64,000 nt of DNA from Druceiella hillmani (Eukaryota > Arthropoda > Insecta > Lepidoptera > Hepialidae), in assembly GCA_039881145.1 (NCBI GenBank), contig JAYKKI010000052.1, positions 13,686,501-13,750,500 of the forward strand, written 5' to 3'. Positions 1 to 12,545 of this stretch are shown here, piece by piece (within the stretch, counting starts at the first letter, position 1; each line of letters starts with the position of its first letter). Made by a program: the position numbers and the translations under genes. The notes beneath the pieces are model-generated. The model saw only the letters and a program-made list of their open reading frames with translations, had not been told where the DNA came from and ran no database searches.

Positions 1-92
1 TTTTACTATTTTCAATGCGTTTCTTATTCAGTCATCAGTTCATTTTTTCAAATGTTTTTTAGCTCCACTTATGTAAATTAAGATTCAAATTG

Positions 93-98
<6 letters not shown>

Positions 99-125
<27 letters not shown>

Positions 126-171
126 GTCTATATATATATATATATATGTATATATATGTATATATATATAC

Positions 172-213
<42 letters not shown>

Positions 214-222
214 ATATATATT
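99..222. repeat. (TA)n microsatellite, interrupted
   Basis: Alternating TA dinucleotides with scattered TG and CA interruptions. The tyrosine-isoleucine reading frame across it is an artefact of the repeat. The 98 bases before it and the 190 bases after it are plain AT-rich sequence. Confidence 0.97.
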
Positions 223-409
223 TGCACAAAAGTCTCACCGAAATTCTTTGCTCAATAAACCAATATTATTGAAGTAACCGTTTCATGATGTTTTATCAAA
301 TGTAAAGCATAAAATCAAATAATTTTTTCTGCTACGTAACAATTTTTTTTCTAATACGCTTTCAGAACAAAAGAGTGATAAAATAGAGGTATTAAAAATT
401 ATAAAAGGC

Positions 410-670
410 GATGCGTCACCAAAGCGCGTAGAGACATTTCGAAATGTCTATTGAAATAATTTTTCACAAACACATTCACAACGAAATACCAGAGGCTGAC
501 ATCAAAAAGGCATTTCCATTGTTTCTATCGTCCTCTCCACTCATATTTTGTAAAGGCCACTCCATGAAGGCATTTCGGTCGAGCTCTCTACAGCGAACGC
601 CGCAAGTACCTATCAGCCGGACGTTGGTTAGTCACAAAGGGCTCGCAAAAGACTCCGTCGAGTACTGAAC
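410..670. other. GC-richer block with 18-bp perfect palindrome
   Basis: This stretch is clearly richer in G and C than its flanks. It opens with a perfect palindrome, AGACATTTCGAAATGTCT at 432-449. A 74-codon reading frame (444-668, plus) crosses it, but I recognise no family in it. It could be a degraded exon, part of a mobile element, or a regulatory block; the sequence does not decide. Confidence 0.35.
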
Positions 671-1257
671 TTAAAAAGCTTACTTATTTCATTCAAATCA
701 TTATATCTGTAGTAAACTTCTGCGCCTTTGTATACCGTAACTTTGAATCGTGTCCGTTTTATCGGACAATGGAATATTTTTCACTTTATTTGACTTTGTT
801 CTTACAATAGCTTCATGGGCAAAATTTTATGGGGGCCCTTTCTGGCCAGTTTATCGTCACAATGTCACGTTTTAATAGTTTAATCGCACAAGTGCCTTAT
901 TTAAATTAAAATGTATTATTACCCCCACTAGTGACAAGTGGTACGCGCGTCAGTGATTATAAGGCATGAAGTTTGATTTATTCATTGCATATAATGAGAA
1001 AATACTTTGTGAACTGAGATAGTGAGTTTATTATAAGCTAATATGACGTATCATATACTGAAATCGTAAAGAAAATCAATTAGGGTGTTATGAATATATT
1101 TAGAAAGAGACGGAAATAAATGTGAAAAATTAAAAACTATAGTATAATAAAATTATAGTTGGACAATTAATTTTTATTCACAATTATATTCTATAATAAT
1201 ATTGCGGATGAGATTAAAATATGTAAGTCATTTTTAGAACTGCAATTCACTTCTTAC
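671..1257. other. AT-rich stretch, nothing recognised
   Basis: No long reading frame, tandem structure or known repeat is visible here. Confidence 0.6.
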
Positions 1258-1520
1258 AACTACGAGAATATTTGCCGTTTGCGACACGTAGATATTTAAA
1301 ATTTGGCAAACGCACGCTGGAATGTAATAAAAGTTACCCCTATTCCTTTCGAGAAGTTTACATTCGATAATATATTATTTATATGTAAATAGCAGACGCA
1401 GAGGGAGAGCCCCAGAGGGTTTGCACGGTACAGGGGTCGTGAGGAAAAGATGTGCCCTTTTAATCAATAGCTTAGTGTTAACAGCTCAGTTCTCTGGAAC
1501 ACACTTACTTAAGGAGTGTG
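1258..1520. other. GC-richer unique block
   Basis: Contains the patch CAGAGGGAGAGCCCCAGAGG and a neighbouring CACGGTACAGGGGTCG, which stand out from the AT-rich flanks. No open frame of coding quality is seen. A conserved non-coding element is possible, but this is a guess from composition alone. Confidence 0.25.
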
Positions 1521-1637
1521 GGATGAAACCTGGGAAATACTCGTGGGAATTTCACGGGTTATGAAATTAAGAGCTAACTTGTAGCAAAATGGGAATGTAT
1601 TGGAATATTCTATGGTTTTTGTCCAACCTTATAACAT

Positions 1638-1639
<2 letters not shown>

Positions 1640-1682
<43 letters not shown>

Positions 1683-1706
1683 TGTGTGCGTGTGGGTGTG
1701 TATATT
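1640..1706. repeat. (TA)n followed by (TG)n microsatellite
   Basis: About 40 bases of pure TA followed by a short TG/CG tract. The next 360 bases (1707-2065) are AT-rich with nothing recognised. Confidence 0.97.
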
Positions 1707-2065
1707 TATATTTTTGAGTACATTAATGTTTGAAATAAATAAATAAAATACGTATTTTTGACTTGAAGAGACATTGTCCTACCTAAAGATCAATTTTTTT
1801 TTTAATTTTCGGTTTCGTATTCTAAAGGGAAATAGTCCTGTTAAGTACGAATAGAACTACGGGTTTCCGTGAAATGTAAAAAGCACGTAAAATTATTTGA
1901 ATATTTAAGAGTACAGCACATAAAATATAAATAGTATAAAGCATTTGAGAATATTAATGTTATTTTTCATTATGAAATATATAGCCTGGCTTAAATTCTG
2001 TCATACTCGTAACAATATCTTGGATTTTTCAAAAATACTTAGGGTTTACTCACACTACTCACAAC

Positions 2066-2371
2066 AGTTTTGATATTTTAAATTGTGCTTTCTTTAGTAC
2101 TCACTATTTAAATACGCGATATAATGTAGCTGAATTAGCAATATAATGTAGCTGAATTACAAGTCATTGATATTTTAAATTTTGCGTTATAATGTAGCTG
2201 AATTACAAGTCATTGATATTTTAAATTTTGCGTTATAATGTAGCTGAATTACAAGTCATTGATATTTTAAGTTTTGATATTTTAAATTTTGCTTTCTTTA
2301 GTACTCACTATTTAAATACGCGATATAATGTAGCTGAATACGCTATATAATGTAGCTGAATTACAAGTCAT
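2066..2371. repeat. Nested tandem repeat, ~57-bp unit
   Basis: Repeated blocks carry the core ATAATGTAGCTGAATTAC, mostly followed by AAGTCATTGATATTTTAAAT. There is a higher-order layer: a segment running from TGATATTTTAAAT through CTTTCTTTAGTACTCAC to the ATAATGTAGCTGAAT core appears at about 2071-2136 and again at about 2273-2340. The array therefore grew by duplication at two scales. Confidence 0.9.
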
Positions 2372-2561
2372 AATGTTTTTGATCCCTAAAAACAACTTCG
2401 GTAATTAAAAATTTATTGTTCAATTATTTTTTTTGAGTGAGAAAATCACAGGTTATATTTATATTTTATTCAAAGACCTCTTACCAAAGATACCACAAAT
2501 ACCTACAAAGAATTTTTTAACGTTTGAGACCTAAATTACAACATAATTTGAACTAATTTAC

Positions 2562-2615
2562 TGACTTCAAAAAAGAATAAAAATTCTCAATAGAACTGTA
2601 TATTTTTTTGGGTAT
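2562..2615 (+). repeat. Fragment of lepidopteran dispersed repeat
   Basis: GACTTCAAAAAAG, then TTCTCAAT and ACTGTATTTTTTT-like sequence, in the order I know from a very common moth and butterfly repeat (ACTTCAAAAAAGGAGGAGG type). The family is recalled from memory and was not searched. Confidence 0.45.
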
Positions 2616-2640
2616 ATTAACATATACCTAAAAAATATAA

Positions 2641-3231
2641 GTATAAATCTGGTCAAGATTGTATAATGAATGATGGATGATATACATCGGAGATGGATAA
2701 TGGATATCTCTAACGGATGACAGAATATCCTCCCTAGTTTAACTAAGCATTTACAGCCCCAATTGGACCAAGGTCTGAAGATATGACAGGCTTATGCTAA
2801 TAATAATTCTTAACGGATGACAGTATGTCACTCGTGCTTAAAGAATTTTTATGGATTAAACAAATATTCAAGTATCAAAAAATATAAGGTCATAAACTGG
2901 TCCTCTGCTCTCCATTAGTTAGCATCCTATTCGTAAAAAATCTCATTCATTAAACACAAATTATTGTAAAAGACATTGTTGAAAATGTCCACAAGTATAT
3001 TAATCTATTCTATTACAAGTATATTAATATATTCTATATATAAATCTATTCTATTATCGAAATAGCTTAGTAAAAACTATGCAAAAATGACGTTACTAAA
3101 AATTGACCTAAAAATTGTAGTAACGATGTTAATTTCATAGCTTTTGAGATGTTCTCGATATTCTTACTCCTGGGGAAAACGTTATTAATAACAACACATA
3201 AATATATAAAATGAAGCAAGACATGAATACG
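2641..3231. other. AT-rich stretch with a short repeat relic
   Basis: A GACCAAGGTCTGAAGAT phrase at about 2765 resembles the units of the 31.5-32.1 kb array (GACCAAGGTCTGATGAT). AACGGATGACAG appears twice (near 2714 and 2812). The interval 2990-3060 has a short imperfect repeat of CAAGTATATTAAT. Nothing coding is seen. Confidence 0.45.
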
Positions 3232-3436
3232 AAAAAGTGATGTGTTGGGTTGATCATAAGGCATACGGCCTTTGACCGCGAGGCGCACCGCGGAGACCCG
3301 GGTTCGATTCTTGGCCGCTCGTCGAGTGGGGCTGAACTGGTGTTCTGGTTGGCTGTGAGAGATTGCTCTTGTAGCAATAAGTTCGCCATATATATCAATT
3401 AGATACATTAATGTGCAGAAATAAATAAATAAATAT
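3232..3436 (+). mobile_element. tRNA-related SINE, copy 1
   Basis: A GC-rich head with a polymerase III B-box-like word, GGTTCGATTC at 3301-3310, inside the context GACCCGGGTTCG; an A box is only weakly recognisable upstream. The body continues with GGTTGGCTGTGAGAGATTGC and an ATTGCT-CTTGT-AGCAAT stem-loop, and the copy ends in a run of AAAT units. It aligns along its whole length with the copy at 58309-58497, which fixes it as an interspersed element and not a tRNA gene. SINEs of this kind are transcribed by Pol III and copied by a partner LINE; the shared 3' tail is the presumed recognition site. Confidence 0.85.
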
Positions 3437-3469
3437 TAAAATTTTTAATTTCCCAGCGAACTATACACC

Positions 3470-3473
<4 letters not shown>

Positions 3474-3502
<29 letters not shown>
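3474..3502. repeat. (TA)n microsatellite
   Basis: About 29 bases of uninterrupted TA, just downstream of the SINE tail. Confidence 0.95.
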
Positions 3503-3505
<3 letters not shown>

Positions 3506-6419
3506 GCCTAAATATGAATGGAATACGTGTAGTGCGAATTATACTCGTGCTTAATAATTTTTTTTACAACATCATTGTTTTTGAAACATTTTACAGAAAA
3601 TGAATCTTTCAAAATTACTGAGATCAACTGGAATTTCTTTAACAAATATAACGCAAATACGACCCCTATCTCCTTTAGAACTTTGAATTTTCTTTTTTGA
3701 AATTAGAAATAGCAGAAGGTTTATATCATTTTCAAAACAGAACCTAGAATGAACGTTAAAAGAGCATTGTGGAAAACTAAACTTAGGCATAACGTCTAAA
3801 ATACCAAAAATGATTAACGCTAAATATTACAGTTTTTTTTGGCCTCTCTATAGTTAAACGGATGTAGCTGTACCAGCAGAGGATGTAAACGAAACCGCAA
3901 GTATTGAGATGAGAAATTATTTATTTATATAACGTTGAAATGTTAATTGTTGCTTTCGCCGAAATTTCCGGAGTCGAAATGAGTTTCTTTCAATATTACG
4001 GAGGGTGTTGAAGGCTCGGCGTTTTTTATATACTTGTCGTTATTTTTGAGGATGATACCGGCTTTTAATAAATATACAAACTGACGAATTTCTTCCTTAT
4101 CAGTAGCCGGAGATCCGTCCTTTCATTTGATTTATGGACGTCAAAATTTCGATCAAGTTGTGAAATATCAGAATAAATTATATTAAGATGTCGCTTTGAT
4201 GTTTTCTTAGAAAATTTCCTTTTATAAAATCGTGGCAAATTTTAAAATTACGGGGCGTTGTGAAAAAAGAATTATGGACCATAATTACTTCTTTTTAATT
4301 AATTATAAATTTGGTATTTATTTTGACAATTCTGTTGTTATTAATTAATTTATTAAATCGACATAAAAGACAATTTCGCTACTTTTGGCCGTGGAGACGT
4401 ATACTATCTGAACATAAATAAAGGTGACGTTAACCATGTTGGTAGACTACTTAGCTTTCTATAAAAATATCTATATTTCTATAGTTCTAAACCCAAATAT
4501 ATAGCTCACAACCCAAGTAACCCAAAAGTTATGCGATCCAGTTAATTCATATTTTATCTACCTTCTCTTTAACCTACTAATACGTTCGCGTAGCTCGGAT
4601 TACCTAAAAGTTTGATCCTGGGTTCTAATTGGATACAACTTTGGAGGTGGCTCTAAAATTCTCCTCACTACTTTGATTTAAAAATATGATACTTTATTAT
4701 AAGAATGCTCATTTACTATAAACAATATTAAACTGCGAAATATATTAGACATTTAGAACGAGCTGTCAATATTGGTTTAAAAATCACAAACTTTCCGTTT
4801 CAAAACAATTTTCCTTTTTAAATCCTCTATAAATTTTGTAATAAAATATAACTGAAGTATTTTTTATTAGTATTTATATACCAGTTAACAGTTAATGTTT
4901 CCTTACATTATTAATACACGGTGTTTCTGTTGAATGAAAAATAATGTACGTGCTAAATAAAGTCGCAACTTTTTTCGGGTATTGAAGATGTTAATTAAAT
5001 GAAGAAAATGAATTGGATTAAGACACGAGAAAATTGTTTTATAGTAATATTAAAATATCACAATGAATAACATTTTATATAATGAAAAAAAAATTATTAA
5101 TTTCTATTTGAGATAATATCGTAAACAGTAAATAATAAATAAACATTTAAACAAAAATATTGTTAATTTCCAAATAATATAAATAAATATGGAAATTTGT
5201 AAGAGTATACGTTATTTAGTGAAAAGTATAATTTTTGTCATGCAGCTATAAATATCTAGTCTAATTTTTGTCATGCAGCTATAAATAGCATTATAAAAAA
5301 ATTCTGTTAATGGATGTGACAAAGACAAGAAAGCTTTAAAATATATGCTCATGTAAATAAAATATTACCCGGATGAACCCTGGTTATTAAATTATCTATT
5401 TATACATATTAATTATATTGTTTTTAACTTTTCAAATAATTAATTTAATAGGATTAACAACCTCGTATGTGTCCTGGCTTTCTTAATATTTATATATTAA
5501 ACTGATTTTGAATTGGCCTGCATTTTCAAGATATTTAAGACAGCGAGATATTTATTAAATCCATCGATCAACCTATTATTTGGTTTACGTTTTGCTCTAG
5601 TGCTACCAGTTTAATAAAAAAAATTTCTTACTTTCAGATGATACAGCTTGCCCATTTTATTCTTTAAATCTATTTGATTATATGCGGTTCTTTTCGTAAT
5701 TGGTAAAGCTCTAAATTTAACGTCCATACCACACACATCAATTACTTTTAAAAACGTTTAATGGGATTAGTACCACAAGTTATTTTTGAAACAGCAAGGT
5801 AAAAAAAACTAACAAAAGCGAAATAAAGACAAACAAAATAAAACTATTCTATAGTTTCGGTAAAATATATATGTTCGGTAAAAATGCTGTTAACAAAGTA
5901 TGAGCGTAAAGATGAAAAAAAACTTGGATGAGGTATGTGGCAATTTTAAATGGATACGCAGATATGTGTATGGAGGAAATAAGCAGGAAAATATAAAGAA
6001 AATGTTACGAAGGAAACTGATGAATGTGGAATAATGTTTAACGCAAGAAGCCATAATATAGTAAAAGTAATCAGTAGAGAGAACAATTTCCATTCCATTA
6101 TCGCTGTTAGATGAAAGGCGGTTATATACAATGCACGTGCTATATCGAATATCAACTTTGTATATGTTTAAATGAATACTCACTTATATAAGAGTTTACG
6201 GATCAAAATTTATAAAAACAAATTTAGTTATAAAAATTAACTTTTTGATCGTAAAATTAACCATCACAAATACATTGATTGAGAATCGCGCCAATTTCTA
6301 TGCACTCTTTATCTTTTGTATTTTACGAAAGAAACAGTTTCTGGTTGATTGGTTTGTATCATGCGCACATTAAATGAGGAAGAGTTTACAAATGTTTTGC
6401 AGAAATGACACATTTGGCA
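3503..6419. other. AT-rich stretch, no gene recognised
   Basis: Nearly 3 kb without a coding signal. The only local structure is a direct repeat at 5228-5288, where TAATTTTTGTCATGCAGCTA and the following TAAAT occur twice. The interval 3950-4150 is slightly richer in GC and holds CTTATCAG and TTTATGG words, too little for a call. Short minus-strand frames around 3572-3790 and 5890-6183 look like chance frames in AT-rich DNA. Confidence 0.5.
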
Positions 6420-6660
6420 ATTTTAATGTTGTTATCAGAGTAGAGCTGTCCGCTGAATGAAAACTCTACAAGATCAAACAGAGATCTCAAAATTGCAGGA
6501 CAGCTGAAGATATGATCCAGGCTGGACATCATAACTGTTACAGCGATTAGTACCACCAGGATGAATTTTTATGGCTTGAAAATTCCCAGTTCTAAGTCTT
6601 GTGATGGTTTTGGTGAGCACACGATTTGCCTTAATTCCACATATCTGATTGTCTTTTTTG
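6420..6660 (-). pseudogene. LINE retrotransposon ORF2 C-terminal remnant
   Basis: Read on the minus strand, the first part (about 6612 down to 6520) gives TITRLRTGNFQA and more. After a frameshift near 6520 the reading continues LDHIFSCPAILRSLF and EFSFSGQLYS. The pair 'R-L-R-T-G' followed about 35 residues later by 'D-H-I-F-x-C-P-A-I' is the usual end of LINE ORF2 proteins that carry an RNase H domain and a short cysteine/histidine tail. The frameshift and the missing upstream domains show this is a dead fragment. The assignment rests on remembered motif order. Confidence 0.6.
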
Positions 6661-6899
6661 ATTGCCTTTTCTCGTAAACAATACCTTGTCTAAGTTTTTG
6701 CGTAGTCAAGGGTAGTTCTAGCATTATTAAAGTCATTAATATCGAAAAGCTTGCGATCTTAATGATTTAAATAGTTTCTACTTCAATGATTCTCTTGCTT
6801 CTTATAGTGAGTATGTAGAATGACTTTTGAGCTATTTTGCAATCAAGTATTTTTTATGTAGACTGGAGGATGAAATGCATACCACCCTACTCAAATTTT

Positions 6900-7244
6900 G
6901 GAAATATCAACTAGCAACAATAATTTTCTGAATTAGTCAATCACTGCTCATATACTAAATAATAACAAATCATCGCTCATAATGTAACATAATTTGCAAC
7001 AAAATATTCTTCTCTTGCGTCTTTTAAGTATTTTTTTAATAAAATATATTATTTTCTTGCGTCTTTTAAGTATTTTTTAATAAATATATATTCAGGAAAT
7101 ATCAACTAACAACAATAATTTTCTGAATTAGTCAATCATTGCTCATATACTAAATAATATCAAATCATCGCGCATAATGTAACATGATTTGCAACAAAAT
7201 ATTCTTCTCTTGCGTCTTTTAAGTATTTTTTAATAAAATATATA
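6900..7244. repeat. 195-bp tandem duplication
   Basis: The block beginning GGAAATATCAACTA at 6900 is repeated from 7095 with few changes (for example CACTGCTC against CATTGCTC), truncated at 7244. Within the first copy the phrase CTTGCGTCTTTTAAGTATTT is itself duplicated, so a smaller duplication sits inside the larger one. Confidence 0.93.
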
Positions 7245-7522
7245 GCTCCTATAAATTTAATACCTTGATTCAGAATTCGCTGATACTATAACAATTAATA
7301 CAGGGATAAAATTGTCTTATAATTAATGTCCACTAAAAATACTAACTAAATATGCTAACAATTATAAACAATTCGAGTTATGAAACTCTCTTCCACAAAA
7401 GCGGTTAAAATAAATTGTTTGGTCAGTCCTAAATAATACAAAGTATTTTTTCTTTGTAAGTATATAGAAAAAGAAAACATGAAATCCATATTACAACAAA
7501 ATAAATATTAGGTACTCACTGA

Positions 7523-7825
7523 AAGCAACACAACCGACTCGGTTTTGATGTTGCCTCTACCGAAACTACGGCTAATGTATAAAGAGTTCATATTATTAAT
7601 GCTGGTGTACCGACAGGATATATTAACAATCCACTCGCAAATATTACGTACCTACAATATAGACCTCACTTACCCTCGTACAAGGGTGAGTATACCTCCG
7701 CATTACGTAACATTACTAAGGGATTAAGCACATTATACCCCGAGGAACAGGCGAACTTATTAATAAATAACATGAACATCTCCGAGTACAAACAGGAATA
7801 TCAAGTCGAGAGTCTTGACTGCTGA
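7523..7825 (+). pseudogene. Unidentified coding-like fragment
   Basis: One forward frame is open from 7583 to the TGA at 7823-7825, 80 codons, and continues upstream to 7523 if a single TAA at 7580-7582 is read through. It has no ATG near its beginning, so it would be an internal piece of a longer protein. Composition is protein-like and unlike the surroundings, with residues such as GVPTGYINNPLANITYLQYR and, later, LYPEEQANLLINNM. Third positions are GC-richer than nearby DNA. I do not recognise the family: a mobile-element protein, an old viral insertion, or a lost host exon are all possible. The in-frame stop suggests it no longer works. Confidence 0.45.
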
Positions 7826-7997
7826 CTCTGTCCTGTTACAATTTACCCCAGGGTTAGTTACTCGGAGGGCAACCCGTGTTGTAGAGTCGTTGTCGAATCG
7901 AGGATCTAGTCGTATTTTGTTTCGTTATGTATTTACGTACGGATATTCGGCCGCGGGTTCAGAGCTGGATTTATATTTCATTTCTGATGATTTGTAA
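7826..7997 (+). other. GC-richer continuation of coding-like fragment
   Basis: Composition stays elevated to about 7997, and a 60-codon frame (7815-7997) overlaps in a different phase. It may be the frameshifted continuation of the fragment just upstream, but no motif confirms it. Confidence 0.25.
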
Positions 7998-9710
7998 AGT
8001 AGTTATGCCAAAATATGTTCTCGCATATTCGTAACTTCACTTTAAATACCTCTGTATTTCAGTAACAAAGTGAATACGATATTTGCAAAGAGAAAATAGT
8101 AGTCTGTGTAGATCAATAAGACAAATGTAATAAGCCGCAAAATAAGGACATAAAACTGTTGTTAGGTTAAAACCCAAGTTATTAGGTTGGTATGTATAAA
8201 ATAATCATCGAATAAAAAATGTTTTTTACATTGGTGTCAAATTATATAAGAATGTGAATTTATGAAAGCTTGTGCTATCGCCGACGTAAAAAATTGCGTA
8301 AACTTATTTTTAAAATTATACTAATTTTTTAAAAATCGCTTCATTTTTTCAAAAAAAGGAGGTTTGTTTTTAAGATAAACGGATACGCCTTTGTTTATGG
8401 GGCAAATTAAATACTCGAAAAACATTTTACATACGAATAATGCTTTGTCCTTTGAAATGGCAAGTTATAAGGGGGCCAAAAATATATTTATCATAATTTT
8501 AGTTTGTTTATTTCGGTTTTAAGTAAATCATGTGAGAAAAAATGGTCCATTGCCCTTATTTTCAAAACCACTTAGCCTAAAATTATGACAAAACGAAGTT
8601 TTTAGTAGCTTAGGCAAAAATTATAGGAAGACTATAAGGAAGATCATTAATATCAGAAGTTATGGGAGATTCATGATCATAAATCTAATAAATTCCATTA
8701 GGTATTATTAAATATAAATTGTAGTAGGAAGTTCATGTTACAGTTTACTTAACCCAATTCAATTAAAAATAATTTCATAATAGTACTTTAATTTGAAACA
8801 AAGTACAAAACCCTCAATGCACGATCCAGAGCCGCACTTGACTCGACAATTAAAATATTATACTAAATATTTTAAGTTCATTAAAATTTACAAATTTACT
8901 TCGATTTACTCGTTATAAAATTTTAAACTATAACTTTTATAATTTCAGTACTACAGAGTATTAGGAAATTTATATATACTATTAAACTAATGGTTATTAA
9001 TAAATCTTAATTTATTCGGAGGCAGTTGTTTGGGTTTATAAACCACGAGCTGGTATAAATACCTAATACTGCTTTCGAATAAAACAAATGGTAAATTAAA
9101 GGGAATAACATAAAATAAATTATAAAGTTACCTTACTGTCATTTCTACTGAGTTATAATAATACCATATTGTTTATTCTGTAATTTATAACTTTAGAATG
9201 ATGAGATATTAATGTGAAGAGAATGTTACTGACCTAAGACCTCAAATAAATTTCAATGTTTACACACTTCCTTTACATTTCCATTTTTCAATCTATTTTA
9301 ATTATATTCAATTTAAAGTTTTTTTATTAAATTTGTATTCGTTTGATGAACTATTGCTAAAAGGGCTTAATCAAAATGCCATTTATTATAGTAGTAGCTT
9401 TTTGACATGTCTTCCATTACGCAGATTACATGGTTTAATTACTTTGTAGTTAAAGTAGTAATAATAATATCACAATCGTTAAAAAACTAATCTTTTTTTC
9501 CTTAATTTTTAGTGTTTCTTCTGATATTAACATTTCAATTTCTTTTCAAGTCTTTAAAAAATTCGAATATATAAATTTTACTTGAATTTTCTAAACAGTT
9601 TTAAAGTGAAGTAAGTATTGATAGCACCGACTGTAAGGTGACAGTAGAAAAACCATTGATTTTTCTAGGTAACTGGTCCATATTGCCAGTATTTTAATTA
9701 TTACTTTATT

Positions 9711-9718
<8 letters not shown>
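7998..9718. other. AT-rich stretch, nothing recognised
   Basis: About 1.7 kb with no open frame of note and no clear tandem or inverted structure. Confidence 0.55.

Positions 9719-9774
<56 letters not shown>
9719..9774. repeat. (TA)n microsatellite
   Basis: Pure TA for about 56 bases. Confidence 0.97.
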
Positions 9775-9778
<4 letters not shown>

Positions 9779-11206
9779 CTTTAATTATGGTAATCTGCGA
9801 TATTTATTTAATACAGTAATTTAAACTTACAAAAGCTTTCAAAATAATGAAAACTAATTTGTGTCTTTAATTTTATGAAAAATATTACGCTTTGATAAGA
9901 ATAAACGTAAACCAGGAAGGGAAGTATGAAAAGAAAACTTTACAAGTAACTGTATTAATGAGACGTTTTGGATACCAAGTTCTAATATATTTCACGGTTA
10001 AGCTTATACTCTAAAGAAATATTCGTAAAATTAAATATCACATTCGGGGTTGAAGTAAAGTTATCTTATTTAACTTTATTTCAACCCAACAACTTTTGGG
10101 GCGAATAACCAAAATATTTGAGGAGAGTTTTTCTCTAACATAACTAAAAATATTCGAGAATATAATTAATACCTCATATACGTGTATGTAAGATTAAGTT
10201 ACTATATGTAGCAAACTTTTACCAATTTACTTTAATGGTCGTTACTAACCTTGTTCTTAAAATTTGAGTCAAAGATTATGTTGCGTGTATGTAAAAGCAC
10301 TGATTAGCTAATTCGGTAAACTTAAATATATACTTCTTGTTAAAAGTTAATTTAAGCTTATAATTTACTTAACGGAATCTGAAGTTAAATACAAGAACTT
10401 TCCTCATTCTATGTACAAGTATTTTGTGCACAGAATAAGGGAATCTCTTATATTTAAGTTTAGAGTAATTTCTACACGTGGTTAACTTGAGGATTACTTA
10501 TTCATCGTTAGTGGTCATATAAAATTTATAGAATCTTATTAAGCGATATTTTAACACTGAACTTGCGATATGTTAATACTTAACATGAAGTGTTAATAAA
10601 CGTAAATATTGATAATATTAAATTTGTGTATTTCATTCTTAACGAATGAAAAACATAAGAATACAAAACGGTATGATCATTTACGTACGCGGGAGCATAT
10701 ATGCTCATCCATGTAGTGCATGCAATAGCGCAATTGTTAAGTGATAGAGTAAATTTAATGTATAAATACTCTACCCTATTTAGGGACAATTACCCGCATA
10801 TGCGTATTAGTTTGTTCGTATATGTTTTTGTGTGCGCGCATATATAAGTGAACATACGCATGAACGTTTACGTGCGTGAGCGCATGTCTATCTATACATG
10901 AAGTGAATGAGACAGAGTAATAAAAAAAGGGGGGTACATAGTTGATGTTAGCTCGCATTTTTGTAATATTTTACTTCAGAACGGATAAGGGTGTGCATAT
11001 CTGTTTACCCAACAATGCTATGTAGTTTTATTCTACAATGTATATAAAGAGAAAAGTTACTGATTATACATTTATACTTATTTTATAACTTTACTAAGGT
11101 AACGCGAATGCGACAGATATATAGAAATTAGATTTTTAAAAATCTTAATCGGAAATAATAAATAAATAATATTTAATTTCGTCTGCACACTTTCTTCAAA
11201 GTGGCT

Positions 11207-11210
<4 letters not shown>
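9775..11210. other. AT-rich stretch with hairpin and alternating tract
   Basis: A 17-bp inverted repeat, GGGTTGAAGTAAAGTTA at 10047-10063 and its near-complement at 10071-10087 (one G.T pair, 7-base loop), is the clearest structure. The interval 10790-10900 is rich in alternating purine-pyrimidine words such as TGTGTGCGCGCATATATA. No coding sequence is recognised. Confidence 0.55.
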
Positions 11211-11272
<62 letters not shown>

Positions 11273-11297
11273 CATACATATATATATATATATATGT

Positions 11298-11346
<49 letters not shown>
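11211..11346. repeat. (TA)n microsatellite, interrupted by CA/TG
   Basis: About 136 bases of TA with a few ACATAC and TGTATAC interruptions. Confidence 0.97.
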
Positions 11347-11347
<1 letters not shown>

Positions 11348-11934
11348 CATAACAACGTTCCAGAAAATCGAACAGTTTCTGAAGAAGTAATCACACCTTT
11401 TTTTCCCTCGATGGACGAAGTTCATCTAAACATTTGATTATTGTATCGTACAATTAGTTTATGATATTTAACAGCTGCAAATACTGCCTTATGTTCAATA
11501 TAATATAAATTTCAATAATGATAGTGAAAAATTATCTTTGTGTTTCTGATAATTCAATAATAATTACAGTTAAAAGTAATTTTGAATTAATATGTTTCAT
11601 TAGGCATTACTTCAATTTTGGAAATGAATATATAGTCAAGAAATACCTGGTAATGTAATAGGTTCAAAAAAGGTTATTCTGAATTTTCTCCTTTAGCATT
11701 ACTTTTCAACGGAAGGACTTGACAAATGCAATGGTATTTTATTCAAAAATCTGTTTTTAGTTATATCTCAAATTAGAAATTAATTAAAAAATCTCTTTCT
11801 AAAAATATCTCAAACGCCAAGTAGATAAAAAAACAATCCCTTCTTCCTGCCCCAAATCCATAGGTGCCTCGTTACGTTCTCAGAAATTATCACATAATAT
11901 CTATAAAACTTACGTCTATAACTTTTTTTACCCG
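11347..11934. other. AT-rich stretch, nothing recognised
   Basis: No reading frame, tandem array or known repeat seen. Confidence 0.55.

Positions 11935-12545
<611 letters not shown>

Noticed and set aside
90..272. Tyrosine-isoleucine-rich reading frames here and over the other TA arrays
   Set aside because: They are translations of (TA)n microsatellites and carry no protein features.
3301..3310. A tRNA gene suggested by the B-box-like word
   Set aside because: No cloverleaf can be drawn, the A box is poor, and the same sequence with a 3' A-rich tail occurs at 58.3 kb, so it is a SINE.
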